Shown: positions 1 through 6,220 of the stretch, piece by piece | Position numbering within the stretch: position 1 is the first letter of the stretch | Layout: the number at the start of each line of letters is the position of its first letter | From: Thermoanaerobaculia bacterium | GTDB lineage: Bacteria; Acidobacteriota; Thermoanaerobaculia; Multivoradales; JAHEKO01 | Direction of reading: 5' to 3' | Assembly (NCBI GenBank): GCA_029287645.1 | Contig: JARFQS010000524.1 | Coordinates: forward strand, 1-7,583 | Length of the DNA: 7,583 nt | Position numbers and translations under genes: made by a program | The notes under the pieces: generated by a model | The model's database searches: none | What the model was told of the DNA's origin: nothing | The model's input: only the letters and a program-made list of their open reading frames with translations

Positions 1-288
1 AGGCGTCACGCTGTGGGTCGAGAAGCTCCTCCAGCTTCCCGACCTCGGCGAAGGGTGAATCCTTCGCAGCCAGAACGGCTCGGCGCCTGCTCGATCCGCA
101 TCGACGAAGACCACCCGGTCGAACGATGCGACCTCGGACGCGTCTTCGATCTGCAACTGATAGTCCGCGTCGACCGTGACCCCAGGAAGGTCCATCTTCT
201 CCAGAGCCTCGGCAAACGCCGGCCCCAGGCCGTCATCGAGACGTCCGGGATTGCCCCATCCCAGGATCAATGTACCGGCGGAGCTCAT
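1..288 (-). CDS. hoxW: Hydrogenase maturation protease, HoxW-like (3' part missing at window edge)
   Basis: This is the first 96 codons of an endopeptidase that removes the C-terminal peptide of the [NiFe] hydrogenase large subunit after nickel insertion; the rest lies beyond the left edge. The translation starts MSSAGTLILGWGNPGRLDDG and shows the family GxGNxxxxDDGxG signature at residues 10-22. Three residues fit the nickel-sensing triad known from HybD (Glu16, Asp62, His93): D19, D63 in the VFVDAD strand, and H92 in SFSTH. The ATG overlaps the hoxH stop codon as ATGA, and a GAGG ribosome binding site lies 5 nt upstream inside the last hoxH codons, so translation is probably coupled. The family call is firm. 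The name hoxW is inferred from the position directly after hoxH. No frameshift or stop occurs in the visible part. Confidence 0.93.
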   Translation of the reverse strand, partial: MSSAGTLILGWGNPGRLDDGLGPAFAEALEKMDLPGVTVDADYQLQIEDASEVASFDRVVFVDADRAGAEPFWLRRIHPSPRSGSWRSFSTHSVTP

Positions 289-1733
289 TCAGGCCTCGCG
301 AGTCGATCGATCAACCTGCCCTGTCGATCGACCAGGGTCACCTCGAGGGGCATCTGCCCCAGGGCGTGGGTGGCACAGGAAAGGCAGGGATCGTAAGCCC
401 TGATCCCCACCTCGATATTGTTGAGCAGCCCTTCGGTGATCTCGGGAGCTCCGGAGATGGAATCGCTGGCGATCTTCTGGACCGTGCGGTTCATCGGCTC
501 GTTGTTGCAGGTGGTCGACACGATCAGATTGGCCATGGTCACCTGATCGTTCTCGTCGACCTTGTAGTGATGCAGGAGCGTGCCCCTCGGAGCCTCGAGG
601 ATGGCCACATACTCTTCTCGGCGCCCTCCGAAATCGGCAACCAGGTCCTCCCCCTGCAGGTCGGCATCGTGAAGCAGGAGCTGGATTTTCTCCGCTGCAT
701 GAAGAGCCTCGATCATGCGGGCCCAGTGGTAGGCCATGGTCACGTTGCTCGGCTGGCCTTCGGTGAGGGACAGGAAGTCCTTGCGGGCCGCCTCCGCCTC
801 CGGCGTATCGATGAAATCGCAGGTATTGATGCGAGCCAGGGGACCCACACGGTACCAGCCCTCTTCAGGGCCCACACTCTTGAGAAACGGGAACTTCATG
901 TAGGACCAGGGCCGCACTTCCTCGGCGATCACCTCCAGATAGTCGAGAGGGCTCACCTGATCGATGATCGTATCGCCGACCGAATCGACAGCTCGGAGAT
1001 TGCCGTCGTAGAGGTCCATGGCTCCGTCCTGGCGAACCAGCGACAGGTGATTCGAATCGAAGGATCCGAAACCCGCCACGGCCTCCAGATTGTCGAGAGT
1101 GTAGTCCTTGGCGATCCGAACCGCGGCACGGCTCCACTCGACCATCTTGTCCATGTCCTGCAGCAGGAAATCGCGCTCCTCGATGGAGAGATTCTTGTTG
1201 ATGCCACCCGGGATGGCCCCTGTGCCGTGCACCTTCTTTCCGGCCGTGGCCTTGATGACCTCTTGGCCGAACTTCCGCATCATGACGCCCTGCACTGCGA
1301 GATCCGGATACTCGGCAATCACGCCGATGACGTTGCGCTTCTCGACCGGGGCATCGAAGCCGAAGAGCAGATCTGGAGAGGCCAGGTAAAAAAAGTGCAG
1401 GGCATGGGATTGGTACATCTGCCCATAGTGCATCAGACGACGCATCTTCTCCGCGGTCAGCGGGAGATCTTCCGCTCCGACGATCCCGTCGACGGCCTTG
1501 GCGGCGCAAAGGTGGTGGCTGACCGGGCAGATGCCGCAGAGCCTCTGCACAAGCACAGGCAGCTCCCAGAACGGGCGCCCCTGAATGAAGCGCTCGAAGC
1601 CTCGGAACTCGACGATATGGAGTCGAGCCTGCTCCACCTGGTTGTTCTCGTCCAGGAGAAGAGTGACCTTGCCGTGGCCCTCCACCCTCGTCAGGGGCTC
1701 GATAACGACTCTTCGTGTGTTCGGGGTAGACAT
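285..1733 (-). CDS. hoxH: NAD-linked [NiFe] hydrogenase large (catalytic) subunit HoxH
   Basis: The 482-residue catalytic subunit splits or forms H2 at a Ni-Fe(CN)2CO centre in the cytoplasm; length is normal for HoxH. The N-terminal RxEGH element is at residues 16-20 (E18 matches the glutamate that handles protons in other NiFe hydrogenases). The L1 motif RLCGICPVSHH spans 64-74, with C66 and C69. The L2 motif DPCLSCATH spans 448-456, with C450 and C453. These four cysteines are the NiFe ligands. A 26-residue tail follows H456, so the gene encodes the unprocessed precursor. The L1 form CGICPVSHH and the neighbouring hoxFUY genes indicate group 3d. The ATG is preceded by an AGAGGA ribosome binding site (1740-1745) 6 nt away, and the gap to hoxY is 21 bp. 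The TGA stop overlaps the next gene's ATG. Confidence 0.97.
   Translation of the reverse strand: MSTPNTRRVVIEPLTRVEGHGKVTLLLDENNQVEQARLHIVEFRGFERFIQGRPFWELPVLVQRLCGICPVSHHLCAAKAVDGIVGAEDLPLTAEKMRRLMHYGQMYQSHALHFFYLASPDLLFGFDAPVEKRNVIGVIAEYPDLAVQGVMMRKFGQEVIKATAGKKVHGTGAIPGGINKNLSIEERDFLLQDMDKMVEWSRAAVRIAKDYTLDNLEAVAGFGSFDSNHLSLVRQDGAMDLYDGNLRAVDSVGDTIIDQVSPLDYLEVIAEEVRPWSYMKFPFLKSVGPEEGWYRVGPLARINTCDFIDTPEAEAARKDFLSLTEGQPSNVTMAYHWARMIEALHAAEKIQLLLHDADLQGEDLVADFGGRREEYVAILEAPRGTLLHHYKVDENDQVTMANLIVSTTCNNEPMNRTVQKIASDSISGAPEITEGLLNNIEVGIRAYDPCLSCATHALGQMPLEVTLVDRQGRLIDRLARPE
288..365 (-). other. Predicted C-terminal propeptide of HoxH, removed at maturation
   Basis: This stretch codes for residues 457-482 of HoxH, the 26 residues after the final histidine of DPCLSCATH, beginning ALGQMPL. 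In NiFe hydrogenases that need a maturation protease, cleavage occurs directly after the His or Arg of this motif once nickel is in place. The presence of the tail, with a protease gene overlapping its end, agrees with this scheme. The cut site is inferred from the family rule, not shown here. Confidence 0.8.
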
Positions 1734-1754
1734 GGTATTTCCTCTGAGAAGGAC

Positions 1755-2300
1755 TCAGTCGTACTTGATCAGCTCGTACGGGAGCTCGAGACTTCTGCCC
1801 TCGAGCAACGCGTTCAAGGCTTCCCACAGGGTATCGGCGGAGGGGGGGCAGCCCGGTAGGTGATACTCGACCTTCACCACCTCATGACAGGGATAGACGC
1901 GGTCGAGAAGCAAAGGGATCTCCTCGTCGTCCGGGATCTTGCCCGCCGGATTGACCACCGTCGGACCGTCGAGAAAGGCCTCCCGGAAGCACTCCCTCAA
2001 CGGCACCATGTTGCGCATCGCCGGGATGCCTCCATTGATCGCGCAGTCACCCACCGAGATCAGCACCCTGCAGTGCTCTCGAAACTCTTGTAGGACCTTG
2101 ACGTTCTCCTCGTTCGCACATCCGCCCTCCACGAGCCCGATGTCGACGGGCCCGGAGAGCTCCTTGATGTCGTTGATGGGCGAGCGGTCGAAGTCGACCA
2201 GCTCGACCAGACTCAAGATTCGCTCATCGATGTCCAACAGCGACATATGGCAGCCGAAGCAACCGCACAGAGATGTCGTCGCAACTCTTGGTTTGCCCAT
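1755..2300 (-). CDS. hoxY: NAD-linked [NiFe] hydrogenase small subunit HoxY
   Basis: HoxY is the small subunit that pairs with HoxH and carries the [4Fe-4S] cluster closest to the NiFe site, passing electrons to HoxU. The 181-residue protein is of the short, cytoplasmic type: no Tat signal and no medial or distal clusters. Likely cluster ligands are C14 and C17 (CFGC), C86 (VGDC) and C151 (PGCPP). The glycine-rich VEGG before C61 and the GGIP after C86 are also typical. An in-frame ATG at 2396 would add 32 residues overlapping hoxU and unlike the family, so I chose the ATG at 2300, which places the LCGCFGC motif near the N-terminus as in known HoxY. It starts 10 bp after the hoxU stop; the ribosome binding site is weak (GTGAG overlapping the hoxU stop), which suggests translational coupling. 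Confidence 0.95.
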   Translation of the reverse strand: MGKPRVATTSLCGCFGCHMSLLDIDERILSLVELVDFDRSPINDIKELSGPVDIGLVEGGCANEENVKVLQEFREHCRVLISVGDCAINGGIPAMRNMVPLRECFREAFLDGPTVVNPAGKIPDDEEIPLLLDRVYPCHEVVKVEYHLPGCPPSADTLWEALNALLEGRSLELPYELIKYD

Positions 2301-2310
2301 GATCGGCGTC

Positions 2311-3024
2311 TCACTCTTCGCTCTGAGCCTGTTCGATCTCAGAACCGATGGGTTGGTGGTCGAATCTGCGCTGGCCGACCGGCACCGCAAAGCCAACGCG
2401 CTTCTTCAGAAGGGAACCTGTCGGGCAGGCGGCCACGGCCTCGTCGTCACCTGCCGCATCCGTCCCGCCCAGGCCCGATTCGGCGTTGACAGCCACTTTC
2501 TTCCCGGCACCGCGGCCCACGAAGCCGAAGACGTGCTTGCCGTCCAATTCCTGGGAAGCCCGAACGCAGCGACCGCAGAGGATGCACCGATTTCGATCCA
2601 CGAAGATCTCGGGGTGCGTAGCATCCAGCTCGCGCTGTGGAAACATGAACGGGTACTGGGGAGCCGTGATTCCCAGCCGATAGGCCAGCGCCTGGAGCTC
2701 GCAGTCACCACTCTTTTCGCAGAACATGCAGAAGTGGTTGCCCTCGATGAAGAGCATGTCGATGAGGCTGCGCCGCAGCTCTCTCAACTCTTGGGTGTCG
2801 TTCTCGACAACCATGCCGGGGGCAGCGGGCTGCGTACAGGCGGACTGGGGCCGCCCGTTCACCCGCACCGTACACACTCGGCAGCTACCGAAGGCCGAGA
2901 GGCCCTTCATCCAGCAGAGACGCGGAATGTAGACCCCGGCCTCCTCCGCCGCTTCCAGGATGGTCTGCCCGGGCTCGGCTTCGATCTGCCGACCGTCGAT
3001 GGTCAAAGAGATTCGATCGCTCAT
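2311..3024 (-). CDS. hoxU: NAD-linked hydrogenase diaphorase subunit HoxU (NuoG N-terminal-like iron-sulfur protein)
   Basis: HoxU is the electron-relay subunit of the diaphorase module, related to the N-terminus of complex I NuoG, linking HoxY to HoxF. The 237-residue protein has three cluster-binding regions. The ferredoxin-like [2Fe-2S] domain uses C37, C48, C51 and C63. An N5-type [4Fe-4S] site uses C99, C102 and C108, with H97 close by; the spacing is H-x-C rather than the H-x3-C of complex I, which appears normal for HoxU. An N4-type [4Fe-4S] site uses C147, C150, C153 (CILCGRC) and C200 (ACPTG). All expected cysteines are present. The ATG follows hoxF by 30 bp with an AGGGA-type ribosome binding site about 8 nt upstream. 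Length and motif order make this call secure. Confidence 0.96.
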   Translation of the reverse strand: MSDRISLTIDGRQIEAEPGQTILEAAEEAGVYIPRLCWMKGLSAFGSCRVCTVRVNGRPQSACTQPAAPGMVVENDTQELRELRRSLIDMLFIEGNHFCMFCEKSGDCELQALAYRLGITAPQYPFMFPQRELDATHPEIFVDRNRCILCGRCVRASQELDGKHVFGFVGRGAGKKVAVNAESGLGGTDAAGDDEAVAACPTGSLLKKRVGFAVPVGQRRFDHQPIGSEIEQAQSEE

Positions 3025-3054
3025 GGGTTTTTCCCTGCCGTTCCTCGAAGTGAA

Positions 3055-4884
3055 CTAGTCCTCGAAATGAACCGATTTCCTGCCGGTGAGTGTCTGCGCC
3101 GTGCTCAAGGCCGACTGGAGGTCGAAGCCCGATTCCTCCACGTCGTCTGCATCGCGAATGCGTTCCTCATAGGCCGAGCGGAAGCTTTCGAGCGTGGACA
3201 GGACGGGATTGGGTGACGTCTGACCGAGCCCGCAGCGGCTCGCCATCTTGATCGACTCGCCCAACCGCTGAAGATACTCGAGGTCCGTGGGCTGACCGTG
3301 CCCTCCCAGGATCTTGTCGAGACGTTCCTTGAGTAGAACGTTGCCGACACGACAGGGTGTGCAGTACCCACAGCTCTCATGGACAAAGAACTGCATGAAC
3401 TGAGAAGCGATCTCCAGCACGTCGCGGTCGCGACCGAAGACCATCAGGGATCCGCCGGTCGCCAGATCGTCGAAGCAGATCGTCCTGTCGAAATCGGCTT
3501 CGCCGACCATCTTGCCGCTCGGTCCTCCCACCTGAGCGGCCATCGGGTCCTGCGCATCGCACATCGCGAAGACCTCGCTGAGCCGGATGCCGAACGGCAC
3601 CTCGTAGACCCCGGGTCTCATGCAATCACCGGAGATGCTCAGCAGCTTCGTGCCGGTACTTCCCGGAGAGCCGATGGCTGAGAACCACCCGGAGCCGCGC
3701 TGGAGAATTCGGGCCACGCAGCACAGCGTCTCCACGTTGTTGACCGACGTGGGCTTGCCGAGATAACCGTGCTGTGCCGGAAAGGGAGGTCGGTTCTTCG
3801 GATCCCCCCGCAGGCCTTCGCAAGAGCTGATGAGCGCCGTTTCCTCGCCGCAGATGTAGGCTCCCGCCCCCATCTGGATGCGGATATCGAAATGGAAGCC
3901 CTCCTTCCCACAGACATTCTCACCCAGCAGGCCCAGCTCACGACGCTTGGCCAGCGCATGCTCGAGGAACTCACGCAGGTAGGCGTACTCGGCGCGCAGG
4001 TAGACGAGCCCATCCTCCGCCCCGATCGCATAGCCCCCAATGGTCATGCCCTCGAACAGCAGATCGGGACGCTCCGTGAGAATGACCCGGTCCTTGAAGG
4101 TCCCGGGCTCGCCTTCGTCGGCGTTGCAGACGAGATAGCGGCGATCCCCATCGGCAGCTCGGGTGAATTCCCACTTCATCCCCGTCGGAAAGCCCGCCCC
4201 TCCCCTGCCCCGCAATCGAGAGGTCTTGATCTCCCGGATCACCTCCACCGGGCTCATGGCCAGAGCCTTTTCCAATCCGGCTCCTCGTCGCATTTCGGCG
4301 AGGATCACCTCGCCCGCCTTGCGAATATTGTTGCTGCAAGCCGAGCGGACCAGATCGTGGGCGTTGTTCCCGTCGCCGTAGTCGCGAATCAGGAGCTTGT
4401 CGAGCTCCTTCAGCTCGCCGCGCTCCTTGAGAATCTGTACTCCCCGACGGGCGGTGCCGGCGCCCAGTCGCGGCACCATCAGATCGTTGACCAGAGCCGA
4501 AGGGGCCTGGTCCGACAAGCCGATACAGGAGGCGTACTCCAGCGAGAACTTGCCGTCGGGTGTCGTCTCGCCGACCTGGATCCCGAGCTCCTCCTCGAGC
4601 TCGCTGGCGATACGGTCGGCCCCCTTCATCATGTCCGGGACATCGTTGCAGATACGGATCTGCACCTGTCCCTGCGGCTCGCTGTAGAGAAACGAATAGA
4701 AGGAGACGAGGCTCTCGATCTCGACTCTGGGTATCGACAGGACTTCAGCGATGCAGTCTACCGCCGGACTGTCCACGCAGCCGAGCTGCTCCCGAACGTC
4801 TCGTGCAATATCCAGAAGGCGGCTTCGGTCGTTGCCGTAGTCCTGGCAGATCACCTTGACTACTTCCTCTCGTGTCGCGCCCAT
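3055..4884 (-). CDS. hoxF: NAD-linked hydrogenase diaphorase subunit HoxF with fused NuoE-like N-terminal domain
   Basis: HoxF is the NAD(H)- and FMN-binding subunit. From the chosen start it has 609 residues, close to the fused HoxF of Ralstonia eutropha and longer than cyanobacterial HoxF, which works with a separate HoxE. Residues 1 to about 135 are NuoE-like; of the four [2Fe-2S] cysteine positions only C79 and C120 remain (D84 and S124 replace the others). Residues 180-560 are NuoF-like, with glycine-rich nucleotide and FMN binding segments RGRGGAGFPTG (225-235) and GAGAYICGEETAL (339-351). The [4Fe-4S] ligands are C505, C508, C511 (ESCGYCTPCR) and C551 (RCGLGQ). An ATG at 4986 would add 34 residues without family similarity. 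The ATG at 4884 has a good GAGGTG ribosome binding site and is preferred. This is the first gene of the visible operon. Confidence 0.96.
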   Translation of the reverse strand: MGATREEVVKVICQDYGNDRSRLLDIARDVREQLGCVDSPAVDCIAEVLSIPRVEIESLVSFYSFLYSEPQGQVQIRICNDVPDMMKGADRIASELEEELGIQVGETTPDGKFSLEYASCIGLSDQAPSALVNDLMVPRLGAGTARRGVQILKERGELKELDKLLIRDYGDGNNAHDLVRSACSNNIRKAGEVILAEMRRGAGLEKALAMSPVEVIREIKTSRLRGRGGAGFPTGMKWEFTRAADGDRRYLVCNADEGEPGTFKDRVILTERPDLLFEGMTIGGYAIGAEDGLVYLRAEYAYLREFLEHALAKRRELGLLGENVCGKEGFHFDIRIQMGAGAYICGEETALISSCEGLRGDPKNRPPFPAQHGYLGKPTSVNNVETLCCVARILQRGSGWFSAIGSPGSTGTKLLSISGDCMRPGVYEVPFGIRLSEVFAMCDAQDPMAAQVGGPSGKMVGEADFDRTICFDDLATGGSLMVFGRDRDVLEIASQFMQFFVHESCGYCTPCRVGNVLLKERLDKILGGHGQPTDLEYLQRLGESIKMASRCGLGQTSPNPVLSTLESFRSAYEERIRDADDVEESGFDLQSALSTAQTLTGRKSVHFED

Positions 4885-4888
4885 GGAA

Positions 4889-4894
4889 CACCTC
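4889..4894 (-). promoter_or_regulatory. hoxF: Ribosome binding site fixing the hoxF start
   Basis: On the minus strand GAGGTG lies 4 nt before the ATG at 4884, a six-base match to the anti-Shine-Dalgarno sequence. It supports starting HoxF at 4884 rather than at the in-frame ATG at 4986. Confidence 0.75.
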
Positions 4895-5016
4895 GTGAGG
4901 CTCTGGTCTGTTACTTGGTTGACTCGAGTCGTCCTTCGACCGGATCGCAGCGACAGGTTGGGTGAACCGAGATCTCGCTTGTGCACTGCGTTGCCGAAGT
5001 CCGTCCCTGCCGTGTC

Positions 5017-5034
5017 CCGATTTGTCGAAATCGG
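5017..5034. promoter_or_regulatory. Perfect inverted repeat, possible operator upstream of hoxF
   Basis: CCGATTT and AAATCGG form perfect 7-bp arms around GTCG. The dyad lies about 130 bp upstream of the hoxF ATG and about 120 bp upstream of the rightward -10 box. The arm and 4-bp spacer layout is like that of CRP/FNR-family sites, but the half-site is not the FNR sequence TTGAT. No run of T follows, so a terminator is unlikely. A regulator site is an inference. Confidence 0.35.
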
Positions 5035-5103
5035 CGCCAGCAGGTACCAAGAAAAGTCTACGCCTGTGGGCTTCGCGGCACACCACCCCGAAGACCGTGT
5101 TCT

Positions 5104-5126
5104 GCCTGCCCGGCGGGGTGGCAGGC
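5104..5126. repeat. GC-rich inverted repeat just upstream of the rightward promoter
   Basis: GCCTGCC at 5104-5110 and GGCAGGC at 5120-5126 are perfect 7-bp arms around a 9-bp centre. The repeat ends just before the expected -35 position of the promoter with its -10 at 5153. It could be a regulator site or chance in GC-rich DNA; no T tract follows, so it is not a typical terminator. Confidence 0.3.
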
Positions 5127-5152
5127 CAGATCAACATATGTAGGTCAACCGC

Positions 5153-5158
5153 TATAAT
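5153..5158 (+). promoter_or_regulatory. Consensus -10 box for the PilZ-like gene
   Basis: A perfect TATAAT lies 25 bp before the ATG at 5184, in otherwise GC-rich DNA. The -35 position (about 5129-5135, GATCAAC) matches TTGACA poorly, so the promoter may be weak or need an activator. The transcript leader would be about 20 nt, with no strong Shine-Dalgarno sequence. Confidence 0.5.
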
Positions 5159-5183
5159 CCTCCCGCGAGCGAGCTGATCGACC

Positions 5184-6203
5184 ATGACGACACCGCACCA
5201 AGATCCCCCGGCCGCGACGACCAATCCGGGACAGGCCAAGAGAGCTCCCATCGAGCAGGAGATGGAGCTGAAGTTCCCCAATTTCGAGCTCCTGGTGACC
5301 GCCATGTCGGCCAATATCTCGGTCTCGGGGATGTTCATCCAGACCACCGATCCCGCGCCGGTGGGCACGACTCTCTCCTTCAGATTCCGTATCGAGGACT
5401 GGAGTCCGATTCAAGGCACGGCGCGGGTCATCTGGAATCGGAAGCACGACGAGGCCCCCGACCGACCCGCGGGGATGGGTGTTCAGCTCGTCGATGCCGA
5501 TGCGCAAAGCCGGCGCATGATCCGGTATCTGGTCGACAAGCATCTGGAAACGGGAGGCGAACCCTTCGAGCTGGGCAGCGCGACCGACTTCCCGGACGAG
5601 CTCCCGAGCACGGGTCCAGGGACCGCTCAGAGACCGTCGGTGACCGAACCGCAAAGCAATCGAATCCTGTGGGGTACAGGTGCCCTACTCATGGTGGGAG
5701 TCGTCGCCGTAGGGCTCTGGTATCAGTCGACCCGCCCCGTTTCAGAGGAAGAGACGCCCCGCCCCATGGTAGAGGGCGGGCAGACCGCAATCTCCGGTCC
5801 GGTCGCAGCCCCCGCCCGCGATGAGGCCTCGGACGCCAGTGAGGTCACCAGCAATCGAAGAGCGGAAGAGGCAATCGAAGAGCTGGTCCGCGATTGGTCC
5901 GGGGCCTGGGAAACTGGACAGCCAGACAGACTCCTGGCCTTCTACGCGCCAGACTTCGAGCCCGCCGGCAGGGAGACTCGAGCGCAGTGGGAGACCCGGC
6001 TCGAGCGAGAGATGAAGAGCGCCTCGTTCATCCGCGTCGCGATCTCCGCCCTGGAGATCTCAGCGCCCTCGGCTACCTCCGGACAGGCCACCTTCTTCCA
6101 ATCGATTCGTTCCGACAAACGGGATGAGACCGTCGAAACCACACTCGAGGTGGAACGCTCGGATGACGGCTGGAAGATCACGCGGCAGACCACTTCGCGC
6201 TAG
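5184..6203 (+). CDS. PilZ-like domain / single transmembrane helix / NTF2-like domain protein
   Basis: A 339-residue protein with three parts. Residues about 20-125 resemble the PilZ variant common in Myxococcus-type bacteria: NISVSGMFI (44-52) carries the NxSxxG element, then PVGTTLSFRFRI, a GxARVIWNR strand and PAGMGVQL. The arginine-rich RxxxR c-di-GMP element is not clear (only KRAPI at 19-23), so ligand binding is uncertain. Residues 161-180 form one hydrophobic helix. After an acidic, proline-rich linker, residues about 226-339 look like the NTF2-like domain found at the C-terminus of Cds6-type proteins (DWSGAWETGQPDRLLAFYA near 237-255, DGWKITRQ at the end). A cytoplasmic PilZ part and periplasmic NTF2 part are likely. 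The role is unknown; a signal- or envelope-related function is only a guess. It is divergent from hoxF and converges on the TatD gene with a 9-bp gap. Confidence 0.85.
   Translation: MTTPHQDPPAATTNPGQAKRAPIEQEMELKFPNFELLVTAMSANISVSGMFIQTTDPAPVGTTLSFRFRIEDWSPIQGTARVIWNRKHDEAPDRPAGMGVQLVDADAQSRRMIRYLVDKHLETGGEPFELGSATDFPDELPSTGPGTAQRPSVTEPQSNRILWGTGALLMVGVVAVGLWYQSTRPVSEEETPRPMVEGGQTAISGPVAAPARDEASDASEVTSNRRAEEAIEELVRDWSGAWETGQPDRLLAFYAPDFEPAGRETRAQWETRLEREMKSASFIRVAISALEISAPSATSGQATFFQSIRSDKRDETVETTLEVERSDDGWKITRQTTSR
5851..5883 (+). repeat. 13-bp direct repeat inside the PilZ-like gene
   Basis: GCAATCGAAGAGC occurs at 5851-5863 and again at 5871-5883. The copies are 20 bp apart, so they are read in different frames (SNRRA versus AIEEL). 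They sit where the linker meets the NTF2-like domain. This may be a slippage trace or chance. Confidence 0.5.
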
Positions 6204-6208
6204 CAGGT

Positions 6209-6220
6209 GCTCCTAGGAGC
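6209..6220. repeat. 12-bp perfect palindrome at the convergent gene ends
   Basis: GCTCCTAGGAGC reads the same on both strands and includes the stop codon of the TatD-family gene (6213-6215), 5 bp after the PilZ-like gene's stop. It lies where two convergent transcripts meet. It lacks a loop and a T tract, so a role in bidirectional termination is weakly supported. Confidence 0.3.

Larger units (their letters stand above)
4885..5183. other. Divergent intergenic region between hoxF and the PilZ-like gene
   Basis: These 299 bp separate the leftward hox operon from the rightward PilZ-like gene and must hold the rightward promoter and probably the leftward one. I see a consensus TATAAT for the rightward gene and two inverted repeats (listed separately). 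For hox I could not find a convincing sigma-70 promoter or a clean sigma-54 -24/-12 pair; TGGCGCC around 5034-5039 on the minus strand only partly resembles a -24 element. No convincing small gene lies here; the open frame extending hoxF upstream to 4986 looks non-coding. Confidence 0.6.

Noticed and set aside
270..1859. A 529-codon open frame on the plus strand opposite hoxH and the end of hoxY
   Set aside because: It is fully antisense to genes with clear motifs. Long antisense open frames are common in GC-rich coding DNA, and its translation shows no family features.
2301..2396. A 32-residue N-terminal extension of HoxY from the ATG at 2396
   Set aside because: It would overlap the end of hoxU by 86 bp, and its sequence is low-complexity and unlike HoxY. 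The ATG at 2300 fits the family.
1939..3216. A 425-codon plus-strand open frame opposite hoxY, hoxU and the end of hoxF
   Set aside because: It spans three real minus-strand genes and their junctions and has no recognisable protein content; it is a shadow frame.
3769..4965. A 398-codon plus-strand open frame opposite hoxF
   Set aside because: Antisense to the conserved NuoE/NuoF-like domains and without motifs of its own.
4885..4986. A 34-residue N-terminal extension of HoxF from the ATG at 4986
   Set aside because: The extension has no similarity to the family, and the ATG at 4884 has a good GAGGTG site and gives the usual length.
5022..5039. A possible sigma-54 promoter for hox on the minus strand (TGGCGCC followed by GATTTCGA)
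   Set aside because: The -24 part is only partly similar and the -12 part lacks the TTGC core, so it does not pass as a sigma-54 site.
5145..5654. A 169-codon minus-strand open frame opposite the start of the PilZ-like gene
   Set aside because: It runs across the rightward promoter region and the conserved PilZ-like domain and shows no motifs.
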